Below, piece by piece: positions 44,759 through 52,868 of a DNA stretch of 59,940 nucleotides. The position numbers and the translations under genes are program-made. The notes beneath the pieces are model-generated. The model did no database searches. It saw nothing but the letters and a program-made list of their open reading frames with translations, and was not told where the DNA came from. The stretch comes from Thermodesulfobacteriota bacterium (GTDB lineage: Bacteria > Desulfobacterota > DSM-4660 > Desulfatiglandales > Desulfatiglandaceae), in the NCBI GenBank assembly GCA_028278625.1, contig JANQDY010000185.1, forward strand, positions 1 to 59,940, read 5' to 3'. Each line of letters starts with the position of its first letter. The stretch's first letter is position 1.

Positions 44759-45010
44759 TCAGATTGTTAGCTCTATAGAATCTTTCTTTCTTACCTCCTT
44801 ATAGACACAAAGGTTTTCGGTCCCTTCTCCTACCTGCATTCAACCCTTCCGGGTCCCCGGAATCCAGGGGGCTCTCGGCGCCTTCAGCAACGCAAGCGCC
44901 TGCCTCCACTTACACACCATTTCAGCCAGGGTGTTATCCTCGGCTCCGGCGCCACTCATTGAGCGGTTTTTTGGCTTACTCGCTCCTGCCCTATGCCACG
45001 CAGGCCTCAT
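44759..45010 (-). other. GC-rich block with two tiny abutting frames, possible leader RNA
   Basis: On the minus strand there is a 56-codon frame (45010-44840, starting MRPAWHRAGASK) whose TGA is directly followed by an ATG opening a 26-codon frame (44839-44759). Neither start has a convincing ribosome-binding site and I do not recognise either peptide. The first part is far richer in G+C than its surroundings and contains several self-complementary stretches (GGCGC, GGCGCC, CCCC/GGGG). It would lie in the leader of the xis-int transcript. It may be a structured RNA, an attenuator or a small-peptide gene. The rest of 44629-45121 shows nothing else. Confidence 0.3.
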
Positions 45011-45072
45011 GTATTGTAAAGCCGGTATTTGGTTTTTAAAGAACCAAGAAACATCAAACTGACAGACAATTT

Positions 45073-45094
45073 ATACTATGCAGTATATACTATA
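45073..45094 (-). promoter_or_regulatory. Candidate operator upstream of the xis-int leader
   Basis: Contains TATATACTATA (45084-45094), the same 11-mer found in the merR-like promoter, and an inverted repeat ATACT-ATGC-AGTAT (45073-45086). A weak minus-strand promoter (TTGAGC, 18 bases, TAGTAT) overlaps it. Confidence 0.4.
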
Positions 45095-45121
45095 ACTTTT
45101 ATATTTTACAGCTCAAAAAAA

Positions 45122-45595
45122 TTACATATTGCTCTCAATTTTCTTGATCAAATCAGCTTTGAGCACGTCCAGATTTATCGAGTTAGCACGACATCCTTCA
45201 TCATAAAAAAATCTTAATTTCTTCATTGTTCTTTTGAATGGAAAAATCTCGAACCTAAACGCTGAATTTTCTTTTTCAAATCGATATGCCAGGATTTCCT
45301 GATTTTCGGGGTTCTTCGGTTTACCTACAGGCAATTTGAAAAAACTGACCTCCTTCTCCCATAGATTATTGAGAATTGAAGCCACAGAATCCAATTTGAG
45401 CCCATCCTCCACTAGTTCCAGAGTCAATCCAATCTCCATAATGTTGGCAAATGAAAATGTACGAGTGTGTCCGGTACCACCACCTCGGTCAAGGGGTTCA
45501 AAAATCCCTTTGAGCATCCAATATTGGATTTGCTGGGCATTTACTTCAAGGATTTTGAAAACTTCCCTGGAAACATATGTGTCACGAATAGGCAT
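45122..45595 (-). CDS. MerR-like transcriptional regulator
   Basis: A 157-residue protein with an N-terminal MerR-type winged helix: YVSREVFKILEVNAQQIQYW, then GHTRTFSFANIMEIGLTLEL, and a helix like the MerR dimerisation linker. The C-terminal 70 residues carry no metal-binding cysteine pattern. The promoter appears to start transcription at or within a base or two of the ATG, so the mRNA may be leaderless. A shared 11-bp motif lies in its own promoter and in front of the xis-int leader, suggesting it controls itself and island excision. Confidence 0.75.
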   Translation of the reverse strand: MPIRDTYVSREVFKILEVNAQQIQYWMLKGIFEPLDRGGGTGHTRTFSFANIMEIGLTLELVEDGLKLDSVASILNNLWEKEVSFFKLPVGKPKNPENQEILAYRFEKENSAFRFEIFPFKRTMKKLRFFYDEGCRANSINLDVLKADLIKKIESNM

Positions 45596-45601
45596 GGCTT
45601 T

Positions 45602-45630
45602 TATGTAAACTATATACTATATTTTGTCAA
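45602..45630 (-). promoter_or_regulatory. Promoter and operator of the MerR-like gene
   Basis: On the minus strand TTGACA (45630-45625), 17 bases, TACATA (45607-45602). The spacer contains TATAGTATATA (45621-45611), also present at 45094-45084. The -35 box overlaps the 3' end of the upstream 44-codon gene. Confidence 0.65.
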
Positions 45631-45751
45631 CTATTTTCTTGCCTGATTTCAGTTTTTTGCCCTTTGGAAAGGCAAATTTGAATTGCCTCATCCCCAGTCC
45701 CTTTTTCCAGGAAAGTCTAAAACCATTTGGAGATTTCGATAGATTCCTCAT
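45617..45751 (-). CDS. Small basic protein (44 residues)
   Basis: A short, very basic peptide starting MRNLSKSPNGFRLSWKKG and rich in Lys, Arg and Phe, with no cysteine or membrane segment. GGGAAGGAAG precedes this ATG. A near-consensus promoter lies about 50 bases upstream, inside a longer open frame, which rules out the upstream start at 45901. It is directly upstream of and co-oriented with the MerR-like gene. The charge suggests nucleic-acid binding, possibly an Arc/Cro-like or excision accessory factor; this is inference only. Confidence 0.5.
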   Translation of the reverse strand: MRNLSKSPNGFRLSWKKGLGMRQFKFAFPKGKKLKSGKKIVDKI

Positions 45752-45799
45752 CTTCCTTCCCTTGCACAAAATTGAATCTTGTCCTCCAAAAATTGATAA

Positions 45800-45828
45800 A
45801 TAATATATTTTATTTATTATATTGTCAA
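45800..45828 (-). promoter_or_regulatory. Near-consensus sigma-70 promoter
   Basis: On the minus strand TTGACA (45828-45823), a 17-base AT-only spacer, TATTAT (45805-45800). It would drive the 44-codon gene and perhaps the MerR-like gene. Confidence 0.7.
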
Positions 45829-45901
45829 GGCTTTTATGCTGATGAAAAGAGTTTTTTCTTCTTACACAGCCATGGATATTGTGGTTCCATTCTTCTGACA
45901 C

Positions 45902-46552
45902 CCTTTCCCTTTTCCCCAGATATTTGGGCCTAAGAAAAGTGTGTCATTATAGTATGTTATTATCTCATAAGCCTACCGATCGGCTGTCTTTAAGAATTGC
46001 AGAAAGCTCGATCGATACTATGAAAATATCGCTCCCGGCACACCCTGTCCATAGCTTGCGTCCAACTCTCACTCTATGCCTACGATGCTCTTAAAAAGGA
46101 CTTTCAAAAGTTGGTAGGTTCAGGCATGTCGTGCAGAGCCTCAGCAATAAGGATAACTTCTCAAAAGTTTTGACCGGAAACCACCTTGAACGTCGCTCCC
46201 GACACCGCCAGGAGTTTTAGCCTAGTTGGAATTGGATTTCAGACCATTGATTTAGTCAATCGCCGGAACTAACAAATATGATCCGGATTTCATATGAGGA
46301 AATTGATGGGAGATTATCACGTACACTTACTTCATTGGCAAAAAAACACTTTCTTTGGCAGGCAACTTCCGTTTATAGATTCTCAAAAGCCCTTGACCCG
46401 TAATTGATTTCAAGGTATTTTTTCTCACTGCTTACAATCGAACTTTCTGTCTTGATGTTATTTTTCTCTCACTAGAGGAATGATCAGGTTAATAGAAAGG
46501 AAATGCTTCAAACCCAAATTTTCGTTATCTGAGAAAGGAGCGGAGCGCTACA
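45902..46552. other. 650-bp region without a gene
   Basis: No credible coding frame. It holds a candidate rightward promoter (TTGACC 46393-46398, 17 bases, TATTTT 46416-46421) for the coiled-coil gene, short inverted repeats such as ATATGA/TCATAT near 46277-46296, and TCTCAAAAG repeated near 46158 and 46380. No RNA gene recognised. Confidence 0.5.
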
Positions 46553-47233
46553 ATGGACATAGACCTACCAGAACTACTAGAACTTATAAGAGAAATGGAA
46601 CTTCTTTTGAAAAATGAGAAAGAAAAAGATTTACTCAAAAAAGTCAAGGAGGGCCTAACCGAGTTAATAGAACAACGCCGGGAAATGCATGAAGCCGATA
46701 TCAAGATACTGGAGGAATACTTCGACGATCAAGAGAAAGAGAATGAAGACCTGATGAGGGAAATATCAGCTAGCATCCGACAAATTGAAGCCCTCAAACA
46801 AAAAAACACTGAGCTTTCCGGGAAAATAGCCGATGATGAAATCCTAAAGGCAATTATTAATAACAATAAGGCAAGGATTGAAAAACTTAGGGCTAAGAGT
46901 AAAGAAAATAAGGCACTTGCTAAAGAGCTTAAAAAGGAAAAAGACACACTAAATAAAAGCTGGGCGGCAAAGTATGGATGGCTTCGGCATTTTACTGATG
47001 TCGAGTTGAGAGCTACGATTAAACACTATGCTGGAAGATTGGGTGCACTTAGAAGAAAGTATAATTCTGCTATCAAATCCTTAGAAGATATCTACATGGA
47101 AACGTATAACCAACATTTCAAGAACTTGGAGAATTTCAAGGGAAGAATACGGGGGTTATGCACGGATTCCATAGAGATATGCCCAGAATGTAACATGCCT
47201 GTTTCCCATTGCGCCTGCGATAAGAAATCTTGA
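46553..47233 (+). CDS. Coiled-coil protein with C-terminal cysteine cluster
   Basis: A 226-residue protein, almost wholly charged coiled coil from residue 5 to about 130, then a less regular helical part (WAAKYGWLRHFTDVELRATI) and a terminal CPECNMPVSHCAC motif that could bind zinc. No membrane segment. GGAG seven bases upstream supports the start. I do not recognise the family. It stands alone between divergent and convergent neighbours in the island, with its own promoter. A structural or DNA-associated role is a guess. Confidence 0.65.
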   Translation: MDIDLPELLELIREMELLLKNEKEKDLLKKVKEGLTELIEQRREMHEADIKILEEYFDDQEKENEDLMREISASIRQIEALKQKNTELSGKIADDEILKAIINNNKARIEKLRAKSKENKALAKELKKEKDTLNKSWAAKYGWLRHFTDVELRATIKHYAGRLGALRRKYNSAIKSLEDIYMETYNQHFKNLENFKGRIRGLCTDSIEICPECNMPVSHCACDKKS

Positions 47234-47466
47234 ATGTCTGTGGCTGCGGTCGTTCCTAGATTAATTGCCACCCAGGATCTCATTTACCCCACGAGCCCTC
47301 TCGGCTGGAAAAGGGTTCTGGCCGAACAGAAAGGCACATTGGCATATTGGTTACCTGGCCACTTAACCCTTGCGGGGAGGCGTCTCAGAATTTCCGGATA
47401 GCCTTTTCTTATCAAGGAAAAAACGTTTAAAAAAACATAGCCATAAGAAAGCCCGATACGAGATTC

Positions 47467-47979
47467 CTATTTCACAACATTGATATGTTTCTTCCCCTGC
47501 AAATGGGTCAGCCACCTCTCTGCACCCCGACCCCTGTTTCTGGTGGTGATTTTGACTGTACCTCCAGACTCAAAATCAATATCAGTCTTCATCAGCCTCC
47601 CTGACACATAATCTGAAGTGAAACAAAGCTTTTTCCATTTATACTGAAGACCTCTAACAAAATATTCAAAATTCCAATCCTCGTCGGGAATGAAATGGAT
47701 TTCTGAATACCCTCTCGGAGCAGCAAATGTGAAAGACATCAGGGACAGGGTAAATAGAATCCCTATAGCCCAGTCGTCAGGTTCCTCCTCCTTGATCTTG
47801 AAAACAATTTCTTGATAGCTGTTGACTGTACCTTCAGTAGCTTGATATTCCTCATAATCATTGGATATGATTTCAATCGGAATCCCGATGGATTCGGATA
47901 ATAGCTGAATTCCAAAAGACTTTTCATTCTCCACTAGCAATACCCTTTCGCCTGTTTCCAGATTGTCCGACTCGTGCAT
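47467..47979 (-). CDS. Hypothetical protein, end of the nuclease operon
   Basis: A protein of about 170 residues with no recognised domain. It has a hydrophobic stretch (DWAIGILFTLSLMSFTFAAP) in the middle, otherwise a soluble alpha/beta look with the Gly/Arg-rich TRNRGRGAERW near the end. ATG 47979 is chosen over an upstream TTG (48006), since only the ATG has a Shine-Dalgarno-like GGTGATGG in front. Last gene of the leftward series that begins with xseA. Confidence 0.55.
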   Translation of the reverse strand: MHESDNLETGERVLLVENEKSFGIQLLSESIGIPIEIISNDYEEYQATEGTVNSYQEIVFKIKEEEPDDWAIGILFTLSLMSFTFAAPRGYSEIHFIPDEDWNFEYFVRGLQYKWKKLCFTSDYVSGRLMKTDIDFESGGTVKITTRNRGRGAERWLTHLQGKKHINVVK

Positions 47980-48072
47980 CCAATGACCATCACCATATCC
48001 CTGCAACCAGTCTTTCTGAGTTTAGTCGCTTTCGCCTTGGCTGTTATAGTCTACACCTGCAGGCCTTGAGCA

Positions 48073-48654
48073 TCAAACCAATTCATAGAAAGAATCCTTG
48101 CCCAAATGCTGTAGAAATGCTTCCGATGCCTCTTTCAAATGCATTGGCCCACCTATATTGATCCAGTCATCAATCGAACCCCGAAAGCAATACCTGTTGA
48201 CAACGAATGTCCGTTTCTTTTCGTCATCCAGGATGAATTTCAAAATCGGAAAGTAAGTAATCTCCCTGTTGATGATATTTTCAATTCTGGATGGGTCCCG
48301 GAAAGGGCTTATCTTACAGAAAATTTCCTTCAAGTCTTCAACATTCTCATTTGACTGATAGATTGTGATTTCATCTCCTTTTACGTCAGTAATATAGAGT
48401 CTTGGCCCGGCTAATTTCTTGAGTTCTTTTTCAACGAGCTTCTTTTCGAGTTCCGTGATGATTGGCCGAACCTTCTTCCGAAGGAAAACCTGTCCATTGG
48501 CTGGATGCTCGTAAATCTCAAAACCTTCAGGAATCGTTTCCGCAAGTTGGCCCTGGGTCTTCATTGAAAAATAGTACCTGGGTTTCCCTGTTTTGGTTTT
48601 TCCCACATGAAGAAAGTATCGTTTTTGTCTTCGGTTCCTATATTCAACCCCCAT
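48073..48654 (-). CDS. Hypothetical protein coupled to endA
   Basis: A 193-residue protein beginning MGVEYRNRRQKRYFLHVGKT, a basic start that recalls island proteins of unknown role, followed by KPRYYFSMK and a charged alpha/beta body. Its ATG overlaps the endA stop as TGATG, so translation is coupled to the nuclease. No cysteine cluster, membrane segment or catalytic motif is evident. Its product may be an accessory factor, but a cytoplasmic protein could not directly restrain a periplasmic nuclease. Confidence 0.6.
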   Translation of the reverse strand: MGVEYRNRRQKRYFLHVGKTKTGKPRYYFSMKTQGQLAETIPEGFEIYEHPANGQVFLRKKVRPIITELEKKLVEKELKKLAGPRLYITDVKGDEITIYQSNENVEDLKEIFCKISPFRDPSRIENIINREITYFPILKFILDDEKKRTFVVNRYCFRGSIDDWINIGGPMHLKEASEAFLQHLGKDSFYELV

Positions 48655-49415
48655 CACCACATCCCCTTCTCCTGACACGCTTCCTTCACAAAAGGGTTTT
48701 CATTCTTCTGAATCCCCTCAATCCTTCTACTCCTCTGGCATTCCCATTGGTCAACCGGGTCTTCCTTGTCCCATGCCTGAAATAGCTTTCGGTTTTTCTT
48801 GCTGATCACCCCACGACCAGGGTAGGCCCAATCCATGTAGAAATAGGTTCGGGCAATATTTCCTCGCTTATCCGGTGGAGGTTCAGCCTTCCTGCCCTCG
48901 ATTTCCATATCACATTTCCCAAATTTTCTTTTCTCGCCGGGAATCATAGCGTAGCTATAGTTGGAACGTAGACCATTGATTTCCCCAATGGCCGGGACCA
49001 AGTTGTACATATCCGCTTCCATGTACCTGAATGGGATGGCAACTTTTCGAGCGCAATTACGTCCTTTAAAGGGTTTTCCTTTTCGAGTAACGCATTCGGG
49101 ATGACCATCCCTCCATTCTCCGAAACTTTGGCCAAAGGCATGTGCCGGTACAATATGCTCCCACTCCAGGCGGTGGGCTCGTTTGCCGTCCTTTTTGGGA
49201 GTGTAGTTGTCACAGGGTAGGATTTGTTTTTGATCGTTGAATGGGCAACCACAATAGAAGGTGGTCCGGTGATCGTAATAGATCTTCCTTTCGAGCATCT
49301 TTTTGGCTTTGCTGAAAGAATCGTTGGTGGTGTTGCCTTTGTCACCAGCGTGACAGGGAAGGGCAAATAGGAATGCCAGGGTTAGGCTTATTATGAATGA
49401 TGTGATTTTTTTCAT
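48654..49415 (-). CDS. endA: Periplasmic endonuclease I (EndA/Vvn family), copy 1
   Basis: A 253-residue secreted nuclease. Signal peptide (ISLTLAFLFALPCHA/GDKG), then the beta-beta-alpha-metal core with catalytic His in LEWEHIVPAHAFG, the GLRSNYSYAMIPGE segment with metal-binding residues, the RKAEPPPDKRGNIARTYFYM region, and cysteines expected to form disulfides. Such enzymes degrade DNA nonspecifically outside the cytoplasm. A close paralogue lies about 7.5 kb to the right, also inside the island. It follows a 70-codon gene in the xseA operon. Confidence 0.92.
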   Translation of the reverse strand: MKKITSFIISLTLAFLFALPCHAGDKGNTTNDSFSKAKKMLERKIYYDHRTTFYCGCPFNDQKQILPCDNYTPKKDGKRAHRLEWEHIVPAHAFGQSFGEWRDGHPECVTRKGKPFKGRNCARKVAIPFRYMEADMYNLVPAIGEINGLRSNYSYAMIPGEKRKFGKCDMEIEGRKAEPPPDKRGNIARTYFYMDWAYPGRGVISKKNRKLFQAWDKEDPVDQWECQRSRRIEGIQKNENPFVKEACQEKGMW

Positions 49416-49455
49416 TTTGAACGCTCTTGGATTAGCCTTTCAACACATTAAAATA

Positions 49456-49668
49456 TCAAGAAATCCAATCAATCTTGGTTTTCATCAAATTGTCAACGGT
49501 GTTCAAGGTTATTTTTATCTTCCTTTGCCTCCGGAGATTCAACAAATGCTCAACTGCATCTTCCTTTGACATATCTGCCAGGTCGGGGAACTTTTCCAAA
49601 ATGTCGTTGAAGCAACGTAACAGATGATTTCTGAGAACGTCTTCGGCTTTGCTTTTCAGTTCATCCAT
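49456..49668 (-). CDS. Small helical protein of unknown function
   Basis: A 70-residue charged, mostly helical protein (KAEDVLRNHLLRCFNDILEK). The ATG overlaps the end of the IHF-like gene by eight bases, implying coupling. No recognised domain. Confidence 0.55.
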   Translation of the reverse strand: MDELKSKAEDVLRNHLLRCFNDILEKFPDLADMSKEDAVEHLLNLRRQRKIKITLNTVDNLMKTKIDWIS

Positions 49669-49957
49669 TTCCCTTTTCCGAATTCATTCTGTCCCTGAGA
49701 ATATTTGAACACTTGAATGTCACAACCCTTCTGGCGTCAAGCGTGAGGGCGTTGCCGGTTGCCGGGTTCCTGCCTTTTCGCTGCTTTTTTTCATTGACAG
49801 TAAATTTCCCGAAGCCACTAATCATAACGCTTTCACCGTATGTCAGTGTCTGTTTGATGGTTTCGAGCAAGGCTTCCACAGCGGCCTTGGCATCACTTTT
49901 CGATAGACCGGATTCCTTGATTAGTGTTTCAATCAAATAAGCTTTGGTTATTGCCAT
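49661..49957 (-). CDS. Integration host factor alpha-like DNA-bending protein
   Basis: A 98-residue HU/IHF-family protein. The conserved GFGKFTVNEKKQRKGRNPATG beta-arm with its tip Pro, and the ARRVVTF strand, resemble IHF alpha more than HU. It bends DNA and could help the island recombinase or local packaging. Its position on the island, 57 bases after xseB, suggests an element-specific copy. Confidence 0.88.
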   Translation of the reverse strand: MAITKAYLIETLIKESGLSKSDAKAAVEALLETIKQTLTYGESVMISGFGKFTVNEKKQRKGRNPATGNALTLDARRVVTFKCSNILRDRMNSEKGNG

Positions 49958-50014
49958 AGATGGGTCCTCAGCGGAATAATTCTAAGTCTTATGTCAAACT
50001 CAGCTGTATTACTA

Positions 50015-50263
50015 TTACTCCTGATTTTCCTGGCTGCTTTCTAATTCTTTAAAAGCGTCACGGACCTCAGTTTCCACCTCTTTCAGCTTCTTGTCCAATT
50101 CCTTAATCAGCCTGGCGCCCAGCTTGACATCTTCCGCCAGTTTGTCGATCGGGGTTTCGGAATTGTCAAGCCGGGTTAGGAGTTGATCAAGTCTTTCAAC
50201 TTTCTGCTCATATGTTAAATTATCAATGTCTTCAGTTTCATATTCTGTGGGGGCCTCAGCCAT
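50015..50263 (-). CDS. xseB: Exodeoxyribonuclease VII small subunit
   Basis: An 82-residue acidic helical protein with the XseB pattern LTYEQKVERLDQLLTRLDN followed by PIDKLAEDVKLGARLIKELDKKL. It binds the large subunit to form exonuclease VII, which degrades single-stranded DNA. It overlaps the xseA stop by eight bases. Confidence 0.93.
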   Translation of the reverse strand: MAEAPTEYETEDIDNLTYEQKVERLDQLLTRLDNSETPIDKLAEDVKLGARLIKELDKKLKEVETEVRDAFKELESSQENQE

Positions 50264-51842
50264 GATTCTTCTCCTTGATGGAATTCACAGTACTTGATAG
50301 CTGTCCGTCTGCCAAATCAGTGATCACGGAAACTCCGGGTTTCACCTGGGATATTGATTTTATCAAAACGCCATCTTCACGATACAATAATGAAAATCCC
50401 CTTTTCAAACTGGTTTGGGGGTCCGCTGCTCTTATGGTCCCGTACTTATTCCCAATCAGTTGCCTTTCGTTGTCAATACGGGACAGGATTTTTTCTTTGG
50501 AAAACCTATCCTTAAAATAATTCAAGTGCTGAGTCTTGGCACTGATTTGAAGACCTGCTTTCTGGATAATTTGGTCTTTGAAGTGCTCTAGGGAAACCCT
50601 GTCTCGGTTTATGCGGTTAGTGAATCGGTCAGGATGAAAACGTTTCTTTTGGTTTTCAAATTCTTTCTTTTCCGCCTTAAGGTTTTGGTATGCGGTATTA
50701 CGAAAGCCTTGGAGCTTGTATTTAAGCCTTTCCCGAAAAAGCAGAATAGTGTTTAAAGGGGTCGTGGACAGGTTTCTCTTCTGGACCGAAAGATTGGATT
50801 TTTCATTTCCAAGACGCTCAAGGATGAATGACTTGAGACCGCTTGCCCTGTTTTTCAAATCGGTTTTTGTGGTATCCAAAAGCTTCCGAGTCCCCTGCCT
50901 GATGCCGGTTGTTGCTTCCGCTAACCACCTTTTCTCCATTTCCAGACGGTAATTCCAGGATGACTTGAAACGGTCTTTGGCTTCCTCTATGTGACGGTTC
51001 ATTTCAACAAACCGAGAAAGGATTTCTTCAGCAACAGCGGTCGGGGTTTTGAAATACTGATTGGCAACATGATCAAGAATGCTGATGTCCGTCTCATGGC
51101 CAATCCCGGTCCAGATGGGTATTTTGTAAGAAGCAATCCTCCTGGCGATGGCTTCGTTATCGAGGTAGAAGAGATCAGTCTTGCTTCCACCACCCCTGGC
51201 AATGATAACCAATTCCACATTCAATTTTTCAAGACTGTCCAAAGCCTTGATCACGGATGGTTCTGTTTTGATCCCTTGGACGGTGGCATCTGCAACGTAT
51301 ATTTTGAAACCGAAAATGTTTGAAGTGAGAGTCTTTAGGACATCGTTGTAGGCGGCGCTTCCTTTGCTGGAAATCAAGCCGATCTTTTGGGGGAGCATTG
51401 GAACAGCCAATTCTTTATTGGGATTCAGGAGCCCTTCTTTGGTGAGCCTGTCCAGGATTTCCTTTTTCCTAAGTTCCAATTCACCCAAGGCAAAGGCAGG
51501 ATCGGCACCCACGACTTTCAACGACAGGCCATATTTCGGATGATATTGAAGAGAGCATTCAAACCCCACCGATGTCCCGTCATCCAATTTCAGGTCCAGG
51601 TCACAAGTCTTGAACTGATTCCGTATGTTGATAAGATCCCTGCTCCAGATAGAACATCTCATCTGAGCAATGACGGCGCCGTTCGAATCAGTTTCCACTA
51701 GGTCGCAGTAAAAGGACCCGCCCCTTTCCCTTCCGGATGAAATCTCGGCCTTAACCCAGAAGCGTTTGGACATGTGCGGCGCCAGGATTTGCTGAAGCCG
51801 GTTTGTAATCGCAGACAGGGTATAGAATTTGTTTTCGGACAT
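50256..51842 (-). CDS. xseA: Exodeoxyribonuclease VII large subunit
   Basis: A 528-residue large subunit. The N-terminal OB-fold (FYTLSAITNRLQQIL, FWVKAEISSGRERGGSFYCDL), the catalytic segment IARGGGSKTDLFYLDNE, WTGIGHETDISILDHVAN and TPTAVAEEI are all present, followed by a long coiled coil. ExoVII digests single-stranded DNA from both ends. The ATG at 51842 is used; a TTG 11 codons upstream is less likely. First gene of a leftward operon including xseB, an IHF-like gene and endA. Finding it on an integrative element is unusual. Confidence 0.94.
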   Translation of the reverse strand: MSENKFYTLSAITNRLQQILAPHMSKRFWVKAEISSGRERGGSFYCDLVETDSNGAVIAQMRCSIWSRDLINIRNQFKTCDLDLKLDDGTSVGFECSLQYHPKYGLSLKVVGADPAFALGELELRKKEILDRLTKEGLLNPNKELAVPMLPQKIGLISSKGSAAYNDVLKTLTSNIFGFKIYVADATVQGIKTEPSVIKALDSLEKLNVELVIIARGGGSKTDLFYLDNEAIARRIASYKIPIWTGIGHETDISILDHVANQYFKTPTAVAEEILSRFVEMNRHIEEAKDRFKSSWNYRLEMEKRWLAEATTGIRQGTRKLLDTTKTDLKNRASGLKSFILERLGNEKSNLSVQKRNLSTTPLNTILLFRERLKYKLQGFRNTAYQNLKAEKKEFENQKKRFHPDRFTNRINRDRVSLEHFKDQIIQKAGLQISAKTQHLNYFKDRFSKEKILSRIDNERQLIGNKYGTIRAADPQTSLKRGFSLLYREDGVLIKSISQVKPGVSVITDLADGQLSSTVNSIKEKNHG

Positions 51843-51965
51843 TGATGCCTGATAAAATATCGAATTGAGAATCAAAAACAGCCATTTAGAACAAAAACCT
51901 ACAAGTTTTGCCGTTAAAACCGCATTAAACCACCATTTTCGCCATTAACCAACAGAACAAGTCCA

Positions 51966-52277
51966 TCACCCACCACCCTTAGCCTGAATCGACCTCACAA
52001 CCAGAAACACCACCAAAACCGTAAGAACAATACTTACCGTACAGACAAGCAATATACTCATCTTGGCGGTAGTTGCTATTTTATCTGATGTTTCAAGCAT
52101 TTTTCCAAGATCATTCTTGATTGAATCTGATTCCTGAAGTGAAACGATTTCATAAGCCATCATCTGGTGGTATCTCTGTATCTGAAAGTAAGCCATCAAG
52201 GAATTAACCAGGACAAGGGTCAAGGGAATCAAAAAACCTATGAATAATCTCTGGTTGGATGTAAGGTTGGAAATCAT
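51966..52277 (-). CDS. Small protein with two membrane helices
   Basis: A 103-residue protein with helices at about 10-30 (FIGFLIPLTLVLVNSLMAYF) and 75-98 (MSILLVCTVSIVLTVLVVFL) and a charged loop between them, an arrangement similar to the four-helix-bundle sensor domain of chemoreceptors but without a signalling domain. GAGGAAACCACC precedes the ATG. Function unknown; it sits upstream of xseA on the same strand. Confidence 0.6.
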   Translation of the reverse strand: MISNLTSNQRLFIGFLIPLTLVLVNSLMAYFQIQRYHQMMAYEIVSLQESDSIKNDLGKMLETSDKIATTAKMSILLVCTVSIVLTVLVVFLVVRSIQAKGGG

Positions 52278-52400
52278 GGTGGTTTCCTCTTTCTCGATTA
52301 ACGGCAAAATTCAGAATATGCGGCTTTTCCTCGACTATAATGGTCAGGCACTTTTGCGTCAACAAACAAGCATATTTCGAAGAGAATGTAAAATAATTAT

Positions 52401-52868
52401 ATGAAATCAATAGAAGAATCAGTAGAAGCTATTCTTAAAAAAGCATACCGATGGGAATCGGAAGGAAAAGATGTTCTCATATCCTTTTGGCAGACCATTT
52501 TGGAGATCATGCTGTTGCTGGTGGATGAATTGGTTTCCGAAAATCCTGGCAAAGTAGTGTCCATGGAGGTTGAGGATCAGAAGGAATGGGAATTTTATCT
52601 GGATATTAAGAAAAAACTGGACCTTCCGCCTGAAGCATGTGGTGTTCTTGTGACACCGACCGCTTTCAAGAATATGCCCTTTTTGGATGATCCAAAGATT
52701 GAAAATTTTGGACTGAAAGCCTGGGAACGGAATGCCTATTCGTTGATTGTCAGTAGCATAAAAAAAAGACACAAACCGAACCAACCTACGCCTCACAATA
52801 TGACAAATACCTCGAACAAAAAAGACAAGGACAACACCGACTACCAACCCACCAAACACAAAAAATAG
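52401..52868 (+). CDS. Hypothetical protein with a Lys/Asn/Thr-rich tail
   Basis: A 155-residue protein. Residues 1 to about 115 look like an ordinary helical and strand-forming soluble protein (GKDVLISFWQTILEIMLLLV is the most hydrophobic part). The last 35 residues are polar, low-complexity sequence encoded by an A/C-rich tract. No ribosome-binding site is obvious and no domain is recognised. The start of the tail coincides with an abrupt change in base composition. Confidence 0.5.
   Translation: MKSIEESVEAILKKAYRWESEGKDVLISFWQTILEIMLLLVDELVSENPGKVVSMEVEDQKEWEFYLDIKKKLDLPPEACGVLVTPTAFKNMPFLDDPKIENFGLKAWERNAYSLIVSSIKKRHKPNQPTPHNMTNTSNKKDKDNTDYQPTKHKK

Noticed and set aside
45617..45901. 94-codon version of the small basic protein
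   Set aside because: A near-consensus promoter lies inside the upstream half, and the strong ribosome-binding site is at the internal ATG (45751).
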